The position numbers were made by a program, and so were the translations under genes. 64,000 nt of DNA, taken from Pseudonocardia benzenivorans CB1190. Lineage in GTDB: Bacteria; Actinomycetota; Actinomycetes; Mycobacteriales; Pseudonocardiaceae. Shown here one piece after another: positions 40,518 to 48,097 of the stretch. The stretch lies in assembly GCF_000196675.2 (NCBI RefSeq), contig NC_015312.1, positions 5,472,501 through 5,536,500 on the forward strand, read 5' to 3'. The notes under the pieces are model-generated. The model made no database searches, was not told where the DNA came from, and worked only from the letters and a program-made list of their open reading frames with translations. Every line of letters starts with the position of its first letter. The first letter of the stretch is position 1.

Positions 40518-40902
40518 TCAGCAGCAGGAACGTCGCGATGACCACGACCCCGACGATGATCCCCCACACGATCTGCCTGGACGGGCCCAGCAGCGAGTAG
40601 ACGACGGGGATCAGCAGCAGCTCGGCCACGATCGCCGGGGAGCGCGACCAGCGCTTCCCCCGCAGCAGCCCGATCCCGACGACGACGAGCGCCGCCCCGA
40701 TCAGGACGAAGTAACCCGTCTCACCCAGGACGTAGCGGATGCCGTCGCCGATGCCGAGCCCGCGCACGAGCAGCACGATCCCGAACACGATCCCGACCAG
40801 GCCCTGCAGCGCCACGACCACGCCCGCCACCCGGATCTGCGGCGGGGTCCGTGGCCGCGGGCGCTCGTCGGGCGCGCGGGTGGGGTCGGGCTCGGACGTC
40901 AC
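40462..40902 (-). CDS. Small integral membrane protein
   Basis: About 146 residues with a Pro/Arg-rich cytoplasmic N-terminus and four hydrophobic helices (VVALQGLVGIVFGIVLLVRG and others). No family is recognised with certainty. GTG 40902 lies 33 bp from the divergent lipid-kinase-like start. The 56-bp antisense overlap with the GNAT gene is at its 3' end. Confidence 0.65.
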   Translation of the reverse strand: MTSEPDPTRAPDERPRPRTPPQIRVAGVVVALQGLVGIVFGIVLLVRGLGIGDGIRYVLGETGYFVLIGAALVVVGIGLLRGKRWSRSPAIVAELLLIPVVYSLLGPSRQIVWGIIVGVVVIATFLLLISERSRLWALDLHDRSTR

Positions 40903-40935
40903 CGGAGCAGGATAGGCCCGACTATCCTCGGGGCG

Positions 40936-41865
40936 GTGCGCGCGCTGCTCGTGGTGAACCCGCAGGCCACGTCGACCACTCCGGCCGGACGTGACGTGCT
41001 GTTCCACGCGCTCGCGAGCGAGCTCAAGCTCGACGTCCTGCTCACCGACTACCGCGGCCACGCCGCCGAGGCCACCGCCCAGGCCGTGGAGGACGGGGTG
41101 GATCTGGTCGTGGCGCTGGGCGGTGACGGCACGGTCAACGAGGTCGTCAACGGGCTGCTGGGCCGCGGGCCCACGCGCGATCCCGACTCGGTGCCGGCGC
41201 TGGCCGTCGTGCCGGGCGGGTCGGCCAACGTCTTCGCCCGCTCCCTCGGGATGCCGCGCGACGCGGTCGAGGCCACCGGCCACATCCTGCAGGCGCTGGA
41301 GGAACAGCGCAGCCGGCTCGTCGGGCTCGGGCGGGCCGCCGACCGCTGGTTCACCTTCAACGCCGGCCTCGGGCTCGACGCGGAGGTCGTGGCGGCCGTC
41401 GAGCGCGCCCGCGCGCAGGGCCTGGAGGCCACACCGATGCGCTACGCGCGCACGGCCCTGCGGGAGTACGTGCGCCAGCGCAGGCGCCCGCCGGCCATGA
41501 CGGTCGAGATACCCGACGCGGCACCGCTGGAGGGCGTGCGCCTGGCGTTCGTCAGCAACACCGACCCGTGGACCTACCTCGACGGCCGCGCCGTGCGGCT
41601 CAACCCGGGCGCGTCGTTCACCGACGGGCTCGCCCTGTTCGCGCTCAAGGACCTCGGCGTGCCGACGATCGCGGGCGTGCTGCGCCAGGCGCTGCGCCCC
41701 GACGGCGACCCGCGGGGCCGGCACGTCGCCCGTCAGGACGCCGTGGCCTGGGTGCGCGTGCGGTCGGACCGGCCGTTGGCGCTGCAGATCGACGGGGATC
41801 ACATCGGCGCCCGCACCGAGATGGAATTCCGGGCGGTACCCCGGGCGTTGCGCGTCGTCGTGTGA
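40936..41865 (+). CDS. Diacylglycerol kinase family lipid kinase
   Basis: A 309-residue DAGK-catalytic protein: LLVVNPQATS, the nucleotide motif VVALGGDGTVNEVVNGLLG, VPGGSANVFARSLGMPRD and the C-terminal LQIDGDHIGARTEMEFR. Phosphorylates a lipid such as diacylglycerol or a sphingoid-like or PIM precursor; substrate unresolved. GTG 40936 follows TATCCT by 7 nt, again a leaderless pattern. Confidence 0.87.
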   Translation: MRALLVVNPQATSTTPAGRDVLFHALASELKLDVLLTDYRGHAAEATAQAVEDGVDLVVALGGDGTVNEVVNGLLGRGPTRDPDSVPALAVVPGGSANVFARSLGMPRDAVEATGHILQALEEQRSRLVGLGRAADRWFTFNAGLGLDAEVVAAVERARAQGLEATPMRYARTALREYVRQRRRPPAMTVEIPDAAPLEGVRLAFVSNTDPWTYLDGRAVRLNPGASFTDGLALFALKDLGVPTIAGVLRQALRPDGDPRGRHVARQDAVAWVRVRSDRPLALQIDGDHIGARTEMEFRAVPRALRVVV

Positions 41866-42281
41866 GAAGCGCTGCTCGTCGTAGCCGAACGGCGCCGTCA
41901 CGCGACAGAGTGACCATGCGGGGCCATTCACCGCTCGGCGTGGACCGTCGAGCCGCACGGGTCTCGCACCAGGGGAAACAGTCCTTCAATCTAGATGAGC
42001 ACCACGGCACCAACGCGGGAACCCCCCGCGGACATGGATCGTTGCGGACGGGGTACCCGGAAGCAGCGAACCGGGCAAGGGTTTGTCGCTCTTCGTGACG
42101 GAACGGCAGCCGGTAACCGAAACCGGTGGTCATCGTTGGGATGAGTGGGTGAGGATGCTCACCCGGGCGGACCTGAGCCCTTGAAGACCCGCCGCGCTCG
42201 TGAAATCCTTCACAAGCGCGGAAACACCGTGACAGACGATCGGCGCGACCCCGATCGCGCATTACGAGGAGCAGAAGAACC
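41866..42281 (+). promoter_or_regulatory. 416-bp regulatory region before whiB1
   Basis: No gene is seen. It holds a small perfect hairpin GGGTGAG-GATG-CTCACCC (42147-42164) and, at 42199-42214, a Crp-like site. The long leader before such a small gene suggests layered control. A clear -35/-10 pair could not be fixed. Confidence 0.5.
42199..42214. promoter_or_regulatory. Crp-like binding site upstream of whiB1
   Basis: CGTGAAATCCTTCACA contains GTGA-N6-TCAC, the core of the cAMP receptor protein consensus. In M. tuberculosis whiB1 is controlled by the Crp protein Rv3676, so the site fits established knowledge. Confidence 0.55.
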
Positions 42282-42533
42282 ATGGATTGGCGTCACCGCG
42301 CTGTATGCCGCGACGAGGACCCGGAGCTGTTCTTCCCTGTGGGGACCAGCGGGCCCGCGCTGCTGCAGATCGCCGAGGCCAAGACCGTCTGCCGTCGCTG
42401 CCCCGCCGTCACCGAGTGCCTCGAGTGGGCCCTCGAGAGCGGGCAGGACGCGGGCGTGTGGGGCGGCATGAGCGAGGACGAGCGTCGTGCGCTCAAGCGC
42501 CGCAACGCTCGCACCCGCGCTCGTACGGCCTGA
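42282..42533 (+). CDS. whiB1: WhiB1-type iron-sulfur transcription factor
   Basis: An 83-residue WhiB protein with the four cluster cysteines at C9, C37, C40 and C46, the GVWGG turn at 58-62 and a basic C-terminus (RRALKRRNARTRARTA) for DNA binding. Sequence and neighbourhood match WhiB1, the essential, nitric-oxide-sensitive [4Fe-4S] regulator that binds SigA. A GAGGAG ribosome site precedes ATG 42282. pdtaS lies convergently downstream as in M. tuberculosis. Confidence 0.92.
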   Translation: MDWRHRAVCRDEDPELFFPVGTSGPALLQIAEAKTVCRRCPAVTECLEWALESGQDAGVWGGMSEDERRALKRRNARTRARTA

Positions 42534-42619
42534 CAGTCCCAGGCCCGGCGTCCTCGGAGCGAGTCTTCGAGGCACCGAGAAGCACGAACGAGAAGTAGAT
42601 CGAGCATCGCGCTCCCTGA

Positions 42620-42662
42620 CCGCGGGCCCGAACGCCGGACGCCACCGGCTTCGGGCCCGCGG
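42620..42662. terminator. Bidirectional hairpin between whiB1 and pdtaS
   Basis: Perfect 13-bp stem CCGCGGGCCCGAA with TTCGGGCCCGCGG and a 17-nt loop. It lies 86 bp after the whiB1 stop and can serve both convergent genes. Confidence 0.7.
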
Positions 42663-42769
42663 TTCGTTCACCGGGCGCTCACCTCACGGGAGCGCTCCAG
42701 GTGCGGGGCGATCCCGGGCAACGGAACCAGCGCGACCACGGCACCGGTACCTGGGATCACACCGTCAGG

Positions 42770-44269
42770 CTATCTCCCCACCAACGGGAGCTCGATGACG
42801 GCCTCCGTACCGCCGCCCGCACGCGGCCTGAGCTGCAACGACGAGTCCAGCTCCGAGTGCAGCAGCGTGCGCACGATCTGCAGGCCGAGACCGTTGGCAC
42901 CGTCGGGGTCGAAACCGTCGGGCAGGCCGCGCCCGTCGTCGGCGATGGCGACGACGAGCCGGCCGGCTGACCGCCGGGCCGACACGACCACCTCACCGGC
43001 CTGGTCCGACGCGAACGCGTGCCGCAGCGCGTTGTGCACCAGCTCGGTCACGACGAGCACCAGCGGCGTGGCCATCGCGGCGGGGTGGGTCCCGAAACTG
43101 CCCTCACGGCGGACCTTGGCCCGCACGTCGGCCGTCGCGCCGTCGCCGATCATCGGCAGCACGGTGTCGATCAGCTGGTCGAGGTCGACCTGCTCGGCCA
43201 CCGAGTAGGCCAGCGCCTCGTGCACGAGCGCGATCGAGCTGACCCGCCGCACGCTCTCGGCCAGCGCGAGCTTGGCCTCGGGGATCGACGTCCGGCGCGC
43301 CTGCAGGCGCAGCAGGGCCGCGACCGTCTGCAGGTTGTTCTTGACGCGGTGGTGGATCTCCCTGATCGTCGCGTCCTTGCTGAGCAGCGCGAGGTCCCGC
43401 CGGCGCAGGTCGGTCACGTCGCGCACCAGCACCAGCGCGCCGGCCGCGTCGCCACGGGGGCGCAGCGGCAGTGCGCGGACCAGCATGACCGCACCCCGGG
43501 CCCGGATCTCCAGCCGCAACGACGAACGGCCCGACAGCGCGGACTCGATGCGCGCCGCCACCTCCGCCGCGTCGAACGGGTCCCGGACGAGCTTGCGGGT
43601 GGCGTCGGCGAGGGGCAGCCCGATGAGGTCGCTGGCGTGACCCATGCGGTGGTAGGCCGACAGCGCGTTGGGGCTGGCGTAGGCGACGAGGCCGCGCGAG
43701 TCGAGGCGGATGAGCCCGTCGCCCGCGCGCGGGCTGGTGTCGGCCCCCGCGACGCTCGCCGCGGGCGGGAACGTGCCGTCGGCGATCATCTGGCAGAGGT
43801 CCGACGCGCTGCCCAGATAGGCGATCTCCAGCGGGCTGGGCACCCGCGGCATCGCCAGGTTCGTGTCGCGGGAGAGCACGGCAAGGACGCGTCCGTTGTG
43901 CCGCACGGGGATCGTCTCCCGACGGACGGGCACCTCGAGGTGCCAGCGCGGATCCTCCTCGCGGCAGATCCGGCCCTCGACGACCGCGCGGCGCAGCTGC
44001 GGGTTGTCGGCCGCGGTCACCCGGGCGCCGACCATGTCCTCGGGATGCGCCGTGGGCGCGGTGTCGGGGCGGGCCTGCGCGACGCACAGGAACTCGGTCG
44101 CGCCGCCGGCCAGCGCGTGGTCGCCGTCGGGCAGCGGGATCCAGAGCAGGAAGTCGGCGAACGACATGTCGGCGAGCAGCTGCCACTCGGCGACGACGCG
44201 CTGCAGGTGATCGACCGCCTCACCGGGCAGCTGCGTGTGCGCCGCGAGCAGCTCACTCAGCGTCGACAC
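42770..44269 (-). CDS. pdtaS: PdtaS-type sensor histidine kinase
   Basis: A 499-residue soluble kinase: N-terminal GAF-like domain (~1-150), PAS domain (~185-280, DGLIRLDSRGLVAYASPNAL), then the HisKA_2 motif EIHHRVKNNLQTVAALLRLQ and HATPase region with ELVHNALRHAF and DDGRGLPDG. In mycobacteria it phosphorylates PdtaR, an antiterminator with an ANTAR domain, in response to nitric oxide/copper signals. The partner is not next to it, which is the normal orphan arrangement. GTG 44269 is the start. Confidence 0.92.
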   Translation of the reverse strand: MSTLSELLAAHTQLPGEAVDHLQRVVAEWQLLADMSFADFLLWIPLPDGDHALAGGATEFLCVAQARPDTAPTAHPEDMVGARVTAADNPQLRRAVVEGRICREEDPRWHLEVPVRRETIPVRHNGRVLAVLSRDTNLAMPRVPSPLEIAYLGSASDLCQMIADGTFPPAASVAGADTSPRAGDGLIRLDSRGLVAYASPNALSAYHRMGHASDLIGLPLADATRKLVRDPFDAAEVAARIESALSGRSSLRLEIRARGAVMLVRALPLRPRGDAAGALVLVRDVTDLRRRDLALLSKDATIREIHHRVKNNLQTVAALLRLQARRTSIPEAKLALAESVRRVSSIALVHEALAYSVAEQVDLDQLIDTVLPMIGDGATADVRAKVRREGSFGTHPAAMATPLVLVVTELVHNALRHAFASDQAGEVVVSARRSAGRLVVAIADDGRGLPDGFDPDGANGLGLQIVRTLLHSELDSSLQLRPRAGGGTEAVIELPLVGR

Positions 44270-44374
44270 CCGTCACCGTCCCGTCTCGTCCGACCAGCCC
44301 CCACCCGGGCAAGGCCCATCCAACCACGTGAAAGACTGGGCCCAGTTCACGACGAGATGGTGTGAGGAGGATCC

Positions 44375-44449
44375 ATGTCGAAGCGTGCTCGCAAGAAGCG
44401 CGACCGCAAGAAGAGCGGCGCCAACCACGGCAAGCGTCCCAACACCTGA
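44375..44449 (+). CDS. 50S ribosomal protein bL37 (24 residues)
   Basis: A 24-residue, very basic peptide, MSKRARKKRDRKKSGANHGK followed by RPNT. It closely matches bL37, the tiny extra 50S protein seen in mycobacterial ribosome structures. A strong GTGAGGAGG ribosome site sits 5 nt upstream of the ATG. A terminator hairpin follows. Too short for most gene finders, but the ribosome site, composition and conserved place between pdtaS and rsrA make it convincing. Confidence 0.88.
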   Translation: MSKRARKKRDRKKSGANHGKRPNT

Positions 44450-44467
44450 CGCGCCGGCCCGAACGCG

Positions 44468-44502
44468 GAGAGCCGGTCCCCCACTGCGGGGGACCGGCTC
44501 TC
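44468..44502. terminator. Bidirectional terminator hairpin
   Basis: Perfect 15-bp stem GAGAGCCGGTCCCCC with a 5-nt loop, between bL37 and the convergent rsrA stop. Confidence 0.75.
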
Positions 44503-44525
44503 GCGTCGTGTGCGGGGTGCGGCGA

Positions 44526-44870
44526 TCAGCCCCGGCGTTCGACCCGCTCGAACCGGGTCGCGCGGACCTCGACCGTCGTGCCCGACGGACCCTTCTCGAC
44601 GGTCACCTGGGCCTGCTCGAGTACCGCGTGCCGGATCTGCGTGCGCAGCCGCTCGCGCAGCCCGTCGGGCGCGTGCTCGCCGCCGCACTTGCTGGCCAGC
44701 AGCGCCTTCAGCTTCTCGTCGATGCCGTACTCCGCGAGGCAGGGCGCGCACTCGTCCAGGTGCTGGGCCAGCAGCGCCCGCCGCTGCGCGTCGCACTCGT
44801 GGTCGAGGAACAGCCAGACCTCCGCGAGTACCTCCGAGCAGTCGGTCTCGTGGGAACCACCGCAGTTCAT
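44526..44870 (-). CDS. rsrA: Zinc-binding anti-sigma factor RsrA
   Basis: A 114-residue anti-sigma factor with the ZAS motif: H37, C41 and C44 in HLDECAPC plus C11. These are the same positions as the redox-active zinc ligands of S. coelicolor RsrA. Thiol oxidation forms a disulfide, releases zinc and frees SigR. Its start overlaps the sigR stop (ATGA), giving coupled synthesis of factor and inhibitor. An extended charged C-terminus (about 25 residues) is present. Confidence 0.93.
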   Translation of the reverse strand: MNCGGSHETDCSEVLAEVWLFLDHECDAQRRALLAQHLDECAPCLAEYGIDEKLKALLASKCGGEHAPDGLRERLRTQIRHAVLEQAQVTVEKGPSGTTVEVRATRFERVERRG

Positions 44871-45661
44871 CGGCTCGCCTCCTGCTGCTCGCCGCGGACG
44901 AAACCACGCTCGCGCGCGGTGTCGGTCAACATGTCACGCAGCTGCCGGCGGCCGCGGTGCAGCCGCGACATCACCGTGCCGATCGGAGTCCCCATGATCT
45001 CCGCGATCTCCTTGTACGCGAAGCCCTCGACGTCGGCGAGGTAGACGGCCATCCGGAAGTCCTCCGGGAGTGCCTGCAGGGCCGCCTTGACGTCGTCGTC
45101 GGGCAGATTGTCCATGGCCTCGACCTCGGCCGACCGCAGACCCGTCGAGCTGTGCTCGCCCGCCTGCGCGAGCTGCCAGTCGGTGATCTCCTCGGTGGGC
45201 GACTGCTGCGGCTGGCGCTGCCGCTTGCGGTAGCCGTTGATGTAGGTGTTGGTGAGGATCCGGTAGAGCCACGCCTTGAGGTTCGTGCCCTGGCGGAACG
45301 TGTGGAAGGCCGAGTAGGCCTTCAGGAACGTCTCCTGCACCAGGTCCTCGGCGTCGGCCGGGTTGCGCGTCATCCGCAGCGCCGCGCCGTAGAGCTGGTC
45401 GAGCAGCGGCATCGCGTCGCGTTCGAAGCGCGCCGCGCGCTCCTCGGTGGTCTCGTCGACCGGGGCACGCTCTGCCGAGGTGCTCGCGTCGTCCGTGACC
45501 GGCTCCGTCGCCGCAGACGGTTCCGATGACGCCGGGGTGGCGGGCACCGCGCTCCTCTCGAGGGGGCTCAGCACCCCCGTCAACACGTCGGGCCCGGTCA
45601 CGTCTGCCGCGACCAGGTCTGCCGGGAAGGGTACGCCCCTCCCCCGGGCCGGAGGATCCAT
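44867..45661 (-). CDS. sigR: ECF sigma factor SigR/SigH (thiol-oxidative stress)
   Basis: A ~264-residue group IV sigma factor. Region 2 is MTRNPADAEDLVQETFLKAY, then YRILTNTYINGYRKRQRQPQ. Region 4 is ALPEDFRMAVYLADVEGFAY, then KEIAEIMGTPIGTVMSRLHR. The first ~75 residues are an acidic, low-complexity extension like that of the long sigma-R-prime isoform of Streptomyces. ATG 45661 is chosen; GTG 45664 and 45676 are close. A perfect sigma-R-type promoter lies just upstream, so it is autoregulated. Divergent from ybaK. Confidence 0.92.
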   Translation of the reverse strand: MDPPARGRGVPFPADLVAADVTGPDVLTGVLSPLERSAVPATPASSEPSAATEPVTDDASTSAERAPVDETTEERAARFERDAMPLLDQLYGAALRMTRNPADAEDLVQETFLKAYSAFHTFRQGTNLKAWLYRILTNTYINGYRKRQRQPQQSPTEEITDWQLAQAGEHSSTGLRSAEVEAMDNLPDDDVKAALQALPEDFRMAVYLADVEGFAYKEIAEIMGTPIGTVMSRLHRGRRQLRDMLTDTARERGFVRGEQQEASR

Positions 45662-45685
45662 CACTGCGTGCGTCACGCCTGTGCG

Positions 45686-45711
45686 AACGCGGCCCGGGTC
45701 CTTCGGATTCC
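45686..45711 (-). promoter_or_regulatory. SigR-dependent promoter of sigR
   Basis: On the minus strand GGAAT (45711-45707), an 18-nt spacer, then GTT (45688-45686): an exact match to the SigR/SigH consensus GGAAT-N18-GTT. Transcription should start near 45680, only ~20 nt before the sigR start. Confidence 0.85.
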
Positions 45712-45739
45712 CACTGCGACGCCGCTTACGCTTCCGCGC

Positions 45740-46216
45740 GTGGCCGGAAAGGGAACACCAGCGACGGCGCTGCTGGGCAGGCAGCGGATCGCACACACCG
45801 TGCACACCTACGTCCACAGCGACGGGCAGGCGTACGGCACCGAGGCCGCGGAGGCGATGGGCGTCGAGCCGGCGCGGGTGTTCAAGACGCTGGTCGCCGA
45901 GGTCGACGGCGTCCTCACCGTCGGCATCGTCCCGGTGGCCGGGAGCCTGGACCTGAAGGCACTCGCGGCGGCGGTCGGTGGCAAGCGGGCGAAGATGGCC
46001 GAGGTCGCCGACGCCGAGCGCGCGACCGGCTATGTCGCGGGCGGCATCTCCCCGCTGGGCCAGCGCAAGCGGTTGCGCACCGTGCTCGACGCGTCGGCCG
46101 ACCGGTTCGAGACGGTCTTCTGCAGCGGCGGCAGGCGCGGGCTGGAGATCGAGCTGGCTCCTGCCGACCTCGCCCGCGCCGCCGGCGCGACCGTCGCCCC
46201 GATCGCGGCGTCCTGA
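45740..46216 (+). CDS. ybaK: YbaK/EbsC family aminoacyl-tRNA deacylase
   Basis: A 158-residue editing domain that hydrolyses mischarged Cys-tRNA(Pro). Shown by VHTYVHSDGQAYGTEAAEAM, the catalytic lysine in VFKTLVAEVDG and GGISPLGQRKRLRTVLDASA. GTG 45740 lies 7 nt after TACGCT and lacks a ribosome site. It is divergent from sigR across 78 bp, so the two promoters nearly touch. Confidence 0.87.
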   Translation: MAGKGTPATALLGRQRIAHTVHTYVHSDGQAYGTEAAEAMGVEPARVFKTLVAEVDGVLTVGIVPVAGSLDLKALAAAVGGKRAKMAEVADAERATGYVAGGISPLGQRKRLRTVLDASADRFETVFCSGGRRGLEIELAPADLARAAGATVAPIAAS

Positions 46217-46254
46217 GCCGACCGCCGCCCGGGCGCGTCCCGAGCCGACCGGCC

Positions 46255-46569
46255 TCAGCCGACGGTGCAGGCCGTCCCGTAGGCGCAGACCTCGGTCCAG
46301 GTGTCGCCCATCTCGGTGGTGTCGAACCGCATCGCGACGACGGCGTTGGCGCCCAGCGCCTCGGCCGCGGCGGTGAGCCGCGCGATGGCCTCCTGCCGGC
46401 TCTCCTCGAGGTTCTTCGTCATGCCCTTCAGCTCGCCCCCGGCCAGCGACTTGAGCGCCGCACCGAGCTGCGAGCCGACGTGGCGCGACCGGACCGTCAG
46501 GCCGAACACCTCGCCGTGCACCTGCTGGACCGTCCGCCCCGGGACGTCGTTCATCGTCGTGATCAGCAT
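46255..46569 (-). CDS. YbjQ/UPF0145 family protein
   Basis: A 104-residue small protein with TVQQVHGEVFGLTVRSRHVG, GMTKNLEESRQEAIARL and GANAVVAMRFDTTEMG, all diagnostic of YbjQ. It forms pentamers in homologues and is sometimes called a heavy-metal-binding domain, though function is unproven. Confidence 0.85.
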   Translation of the reverse strand: MLITTMNDVPGRTVQQVHGEVFGLTVRSRHVGSQLGAALKSLAGGELKGMTKNLEESRQEAIARLTAAAEALGANAVVAMRFDTTEMGDTWTEVCAYGTACTVG

Positions 46570-46611
46570 GGCTCCCCCTCGCCCCGGCCGCCTCGTCGCA
46601 GTGCAGCGACC

Positions 46612-47247
46612 CTAGCGGCGCAGCCGCGCGTCGAGCCAGGTCCCGACGGCGGTCCGCAGGCCGCTCACGTCGGACTTCAGCGAGTGGTCGCCCCTGATGA
46701 CGACGACCTCGCGGCCCGGCGCCGGCCCCGGCCGGCCGAACGGGTCGCGCTCGCCCTGGACGACGAGCACCGGGACGGTGACCGCGTCGATCTCCCCGGC
46801 CCGTGTCTTCTCCGGCCTGCCCGGCGGGTGCAGCGGGAACGCCAGGCAGAGGACCCCGGCGGCACCGGTGGCGGCGGCCGTCCGGCAGGCGACGCGCGCC
46901 CCCGAGCTGCGACCGCCGACGAGCAACGGTGCCGCGTCCCAGCCGGCCCCGAAGCCGCTGACGGCCGCGCAGACGGCGGTCCAGGCCGTGTCGAGCTGCG
47001 CCGCGGGGGCGGGTGCGCGCCGGCCCGCGACCCGGTAGGGCTGCTCGACGAGCCCGACGTGCAGGCCCGCCGCGTTGGCGACGCCGGCCGCCGCGACGAT
47101 GTCGGGCGCCCCGACGCCACCGCCCGCGCCGTGCCCGACCAGCAGCACTCCGCGGACGTCGCCCGGCGCGGGATGCAGGTGGACGCGGGCGGGCCCGTGC
47201 GGCGTCGCGACCTCGCGGATCTCGGTCGCCTCCGCGAGTGCGGTCAT
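46612..47247 (-). CDS. Alpha/beta hydrolase of the dienelactone-hydrolase-like KANL2 type
   Basis: A 211-residue hydrolase: LLVGHGAGGGVGAPD oxyanion region, nucleophile elbow GGRSSGARVACR, acid in VVQGERDPFGRPG and histidine in IRGDHSLK. Substrate unknown. Its ATG overlaps the stop of the SRAP gene, so the two are coupled. Confidence 0.8.
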   Translation of the reverse strand: MTALAEATEIREVATPHGPARVHLHPAPGDVRGVLLVGHGAGGGVGAPDIVAAAGVANAAGLHVGLVEQPYRVAGRRAPAPAAQLDTAWTAVCAAVSGFGAGWDAAPLLVGGRSSGARVACRTAAATGAAGVLCLAFPLHPPGRPEKTRAGEIDAVTVPVLVVQGERDPFGRPGPAPGREVVVIRGDHSLKSDVSGLRTAVGTWLDARLRR

Positions 47248-48056
47248 TCCGGGTTCCGGCCGGAGTTGAGCAGGTCGAGCTGCAGGGCCTCGTCGACCTC
47301 GTCCGGACGCAGCGCCTCGAGCAGCTCGGGGCCGTTGTTGCGCACGTTGTTCACCCGGTTCGAGACGGGCCGCAGCTCCATGCGGTCGACGAGCGCGGCC
47401 GACGGCGGGGCGAGCAGCCGGGCGACGGACTCGTCCTTCGCGTCGGTGTCCGGGTTCAGCCAGGCGTCCCAGGCGTCGGGGGCGAGGACGAGCGGCATCC
47501 GATCGTGGATGTCGGCGAGCGGGCCGACGGCCTCCGTCGTCAGCACGGCCACGGTGACCAGACCGTCCGGGTACTCCTCGAGCAGCGCGGCGTCCTTGGG
47601 CTTCCAGTACTCCCAGATGCCGGCCATCGCGATCGAGGAGCCGTCGCGGTAGCTGGTGAAGTAGGGCTGCTTCGTCTTCCCGGTGTCGGTGTCGCGGCGC
47701 TGCCACTCGTACCAGCCGTCGGCGGGCAGCAGGCAGCGGCGCGACGACAGGGCCCTGCGGAACGCGGGCTTGTCCGCGGCGGTCTCCGACCGGGCGTTGA
47801 TCATGCGCGCCCCGCCCGACGCGTCCTTGGACCACGACGGGACGAGCCCCCAGCGCACCCGGCGCAGGGTCCGCTGCGTCTCGTCGCGGACCGGCTCGCC
47901 GTCGTCGTCGCGCGGGTGCCGCTCGACGACGGTGGTGACCTGCTTGGTCGGGGCCACGTTGAAGTCGGGCGCGACGTCGTCCTCGGTCGCGTCGACGGCC
48001 CGGAACTCGTCGGCGAGGTCGGCGGGAGCCTTGGTGGAGGAGTAGCGGCCGCACAT
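47244..48056 (-). CDS. SRAP domain abasic-site-processing protein (HMCES/YedK)
   Basis: A 270-residue DNA-protein cross-linking protein. The essential Cys2 is exposed by removal of Met from MCGRYSSTKAP, which fixes the start at ATG 48056; a start three codons upstream would bury it. Other family residues: FNVAPTKQV, WGLVPSWSKD, INARSETAADKPAFR and the conserved histidine in LADIHDRMPLVL. It shields abasic sites in single-stranded DNA. Divergent from aroA across ~40 bp. Confidence 0.9.
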   Translation of the reverse strand: MCGRYSSTKAPADLADEFRAVDATEDDVAPDFNVAPTKQVTTVVERHPRDDDGEPVRDETQRTLRRVRWGLVPSWSKDASGGARMINARSETAADKPAFRRALSSRRCLLPADGWYEWQRRDTDTGKTKQPYFTSYRDGSSIAMAGIWEYWKPKDAALLEEYPDGLVTVAVLTTEAVGPLADIHDRMPLVLAPDAWDAWLNPDTDAKDESVARLLAPPSAALVDRMELRPVSNRVNNVRNNGPELLEALRPDEVDEALQLDLLNSGRNPE

Positions 48057-48097
48057 GGTGCCCATCGTTCCACGGCGCGCGTGAAACCATGGGGCGC

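Noticed and set aside
48089..48097. ATG 48089 as the aroA start
   Set aside because: Possible, but it adds only MGR before the usual N-terminus; GTG 48098 gives the more typical start. Neither has a ribosome site, so this is left as an alternative.
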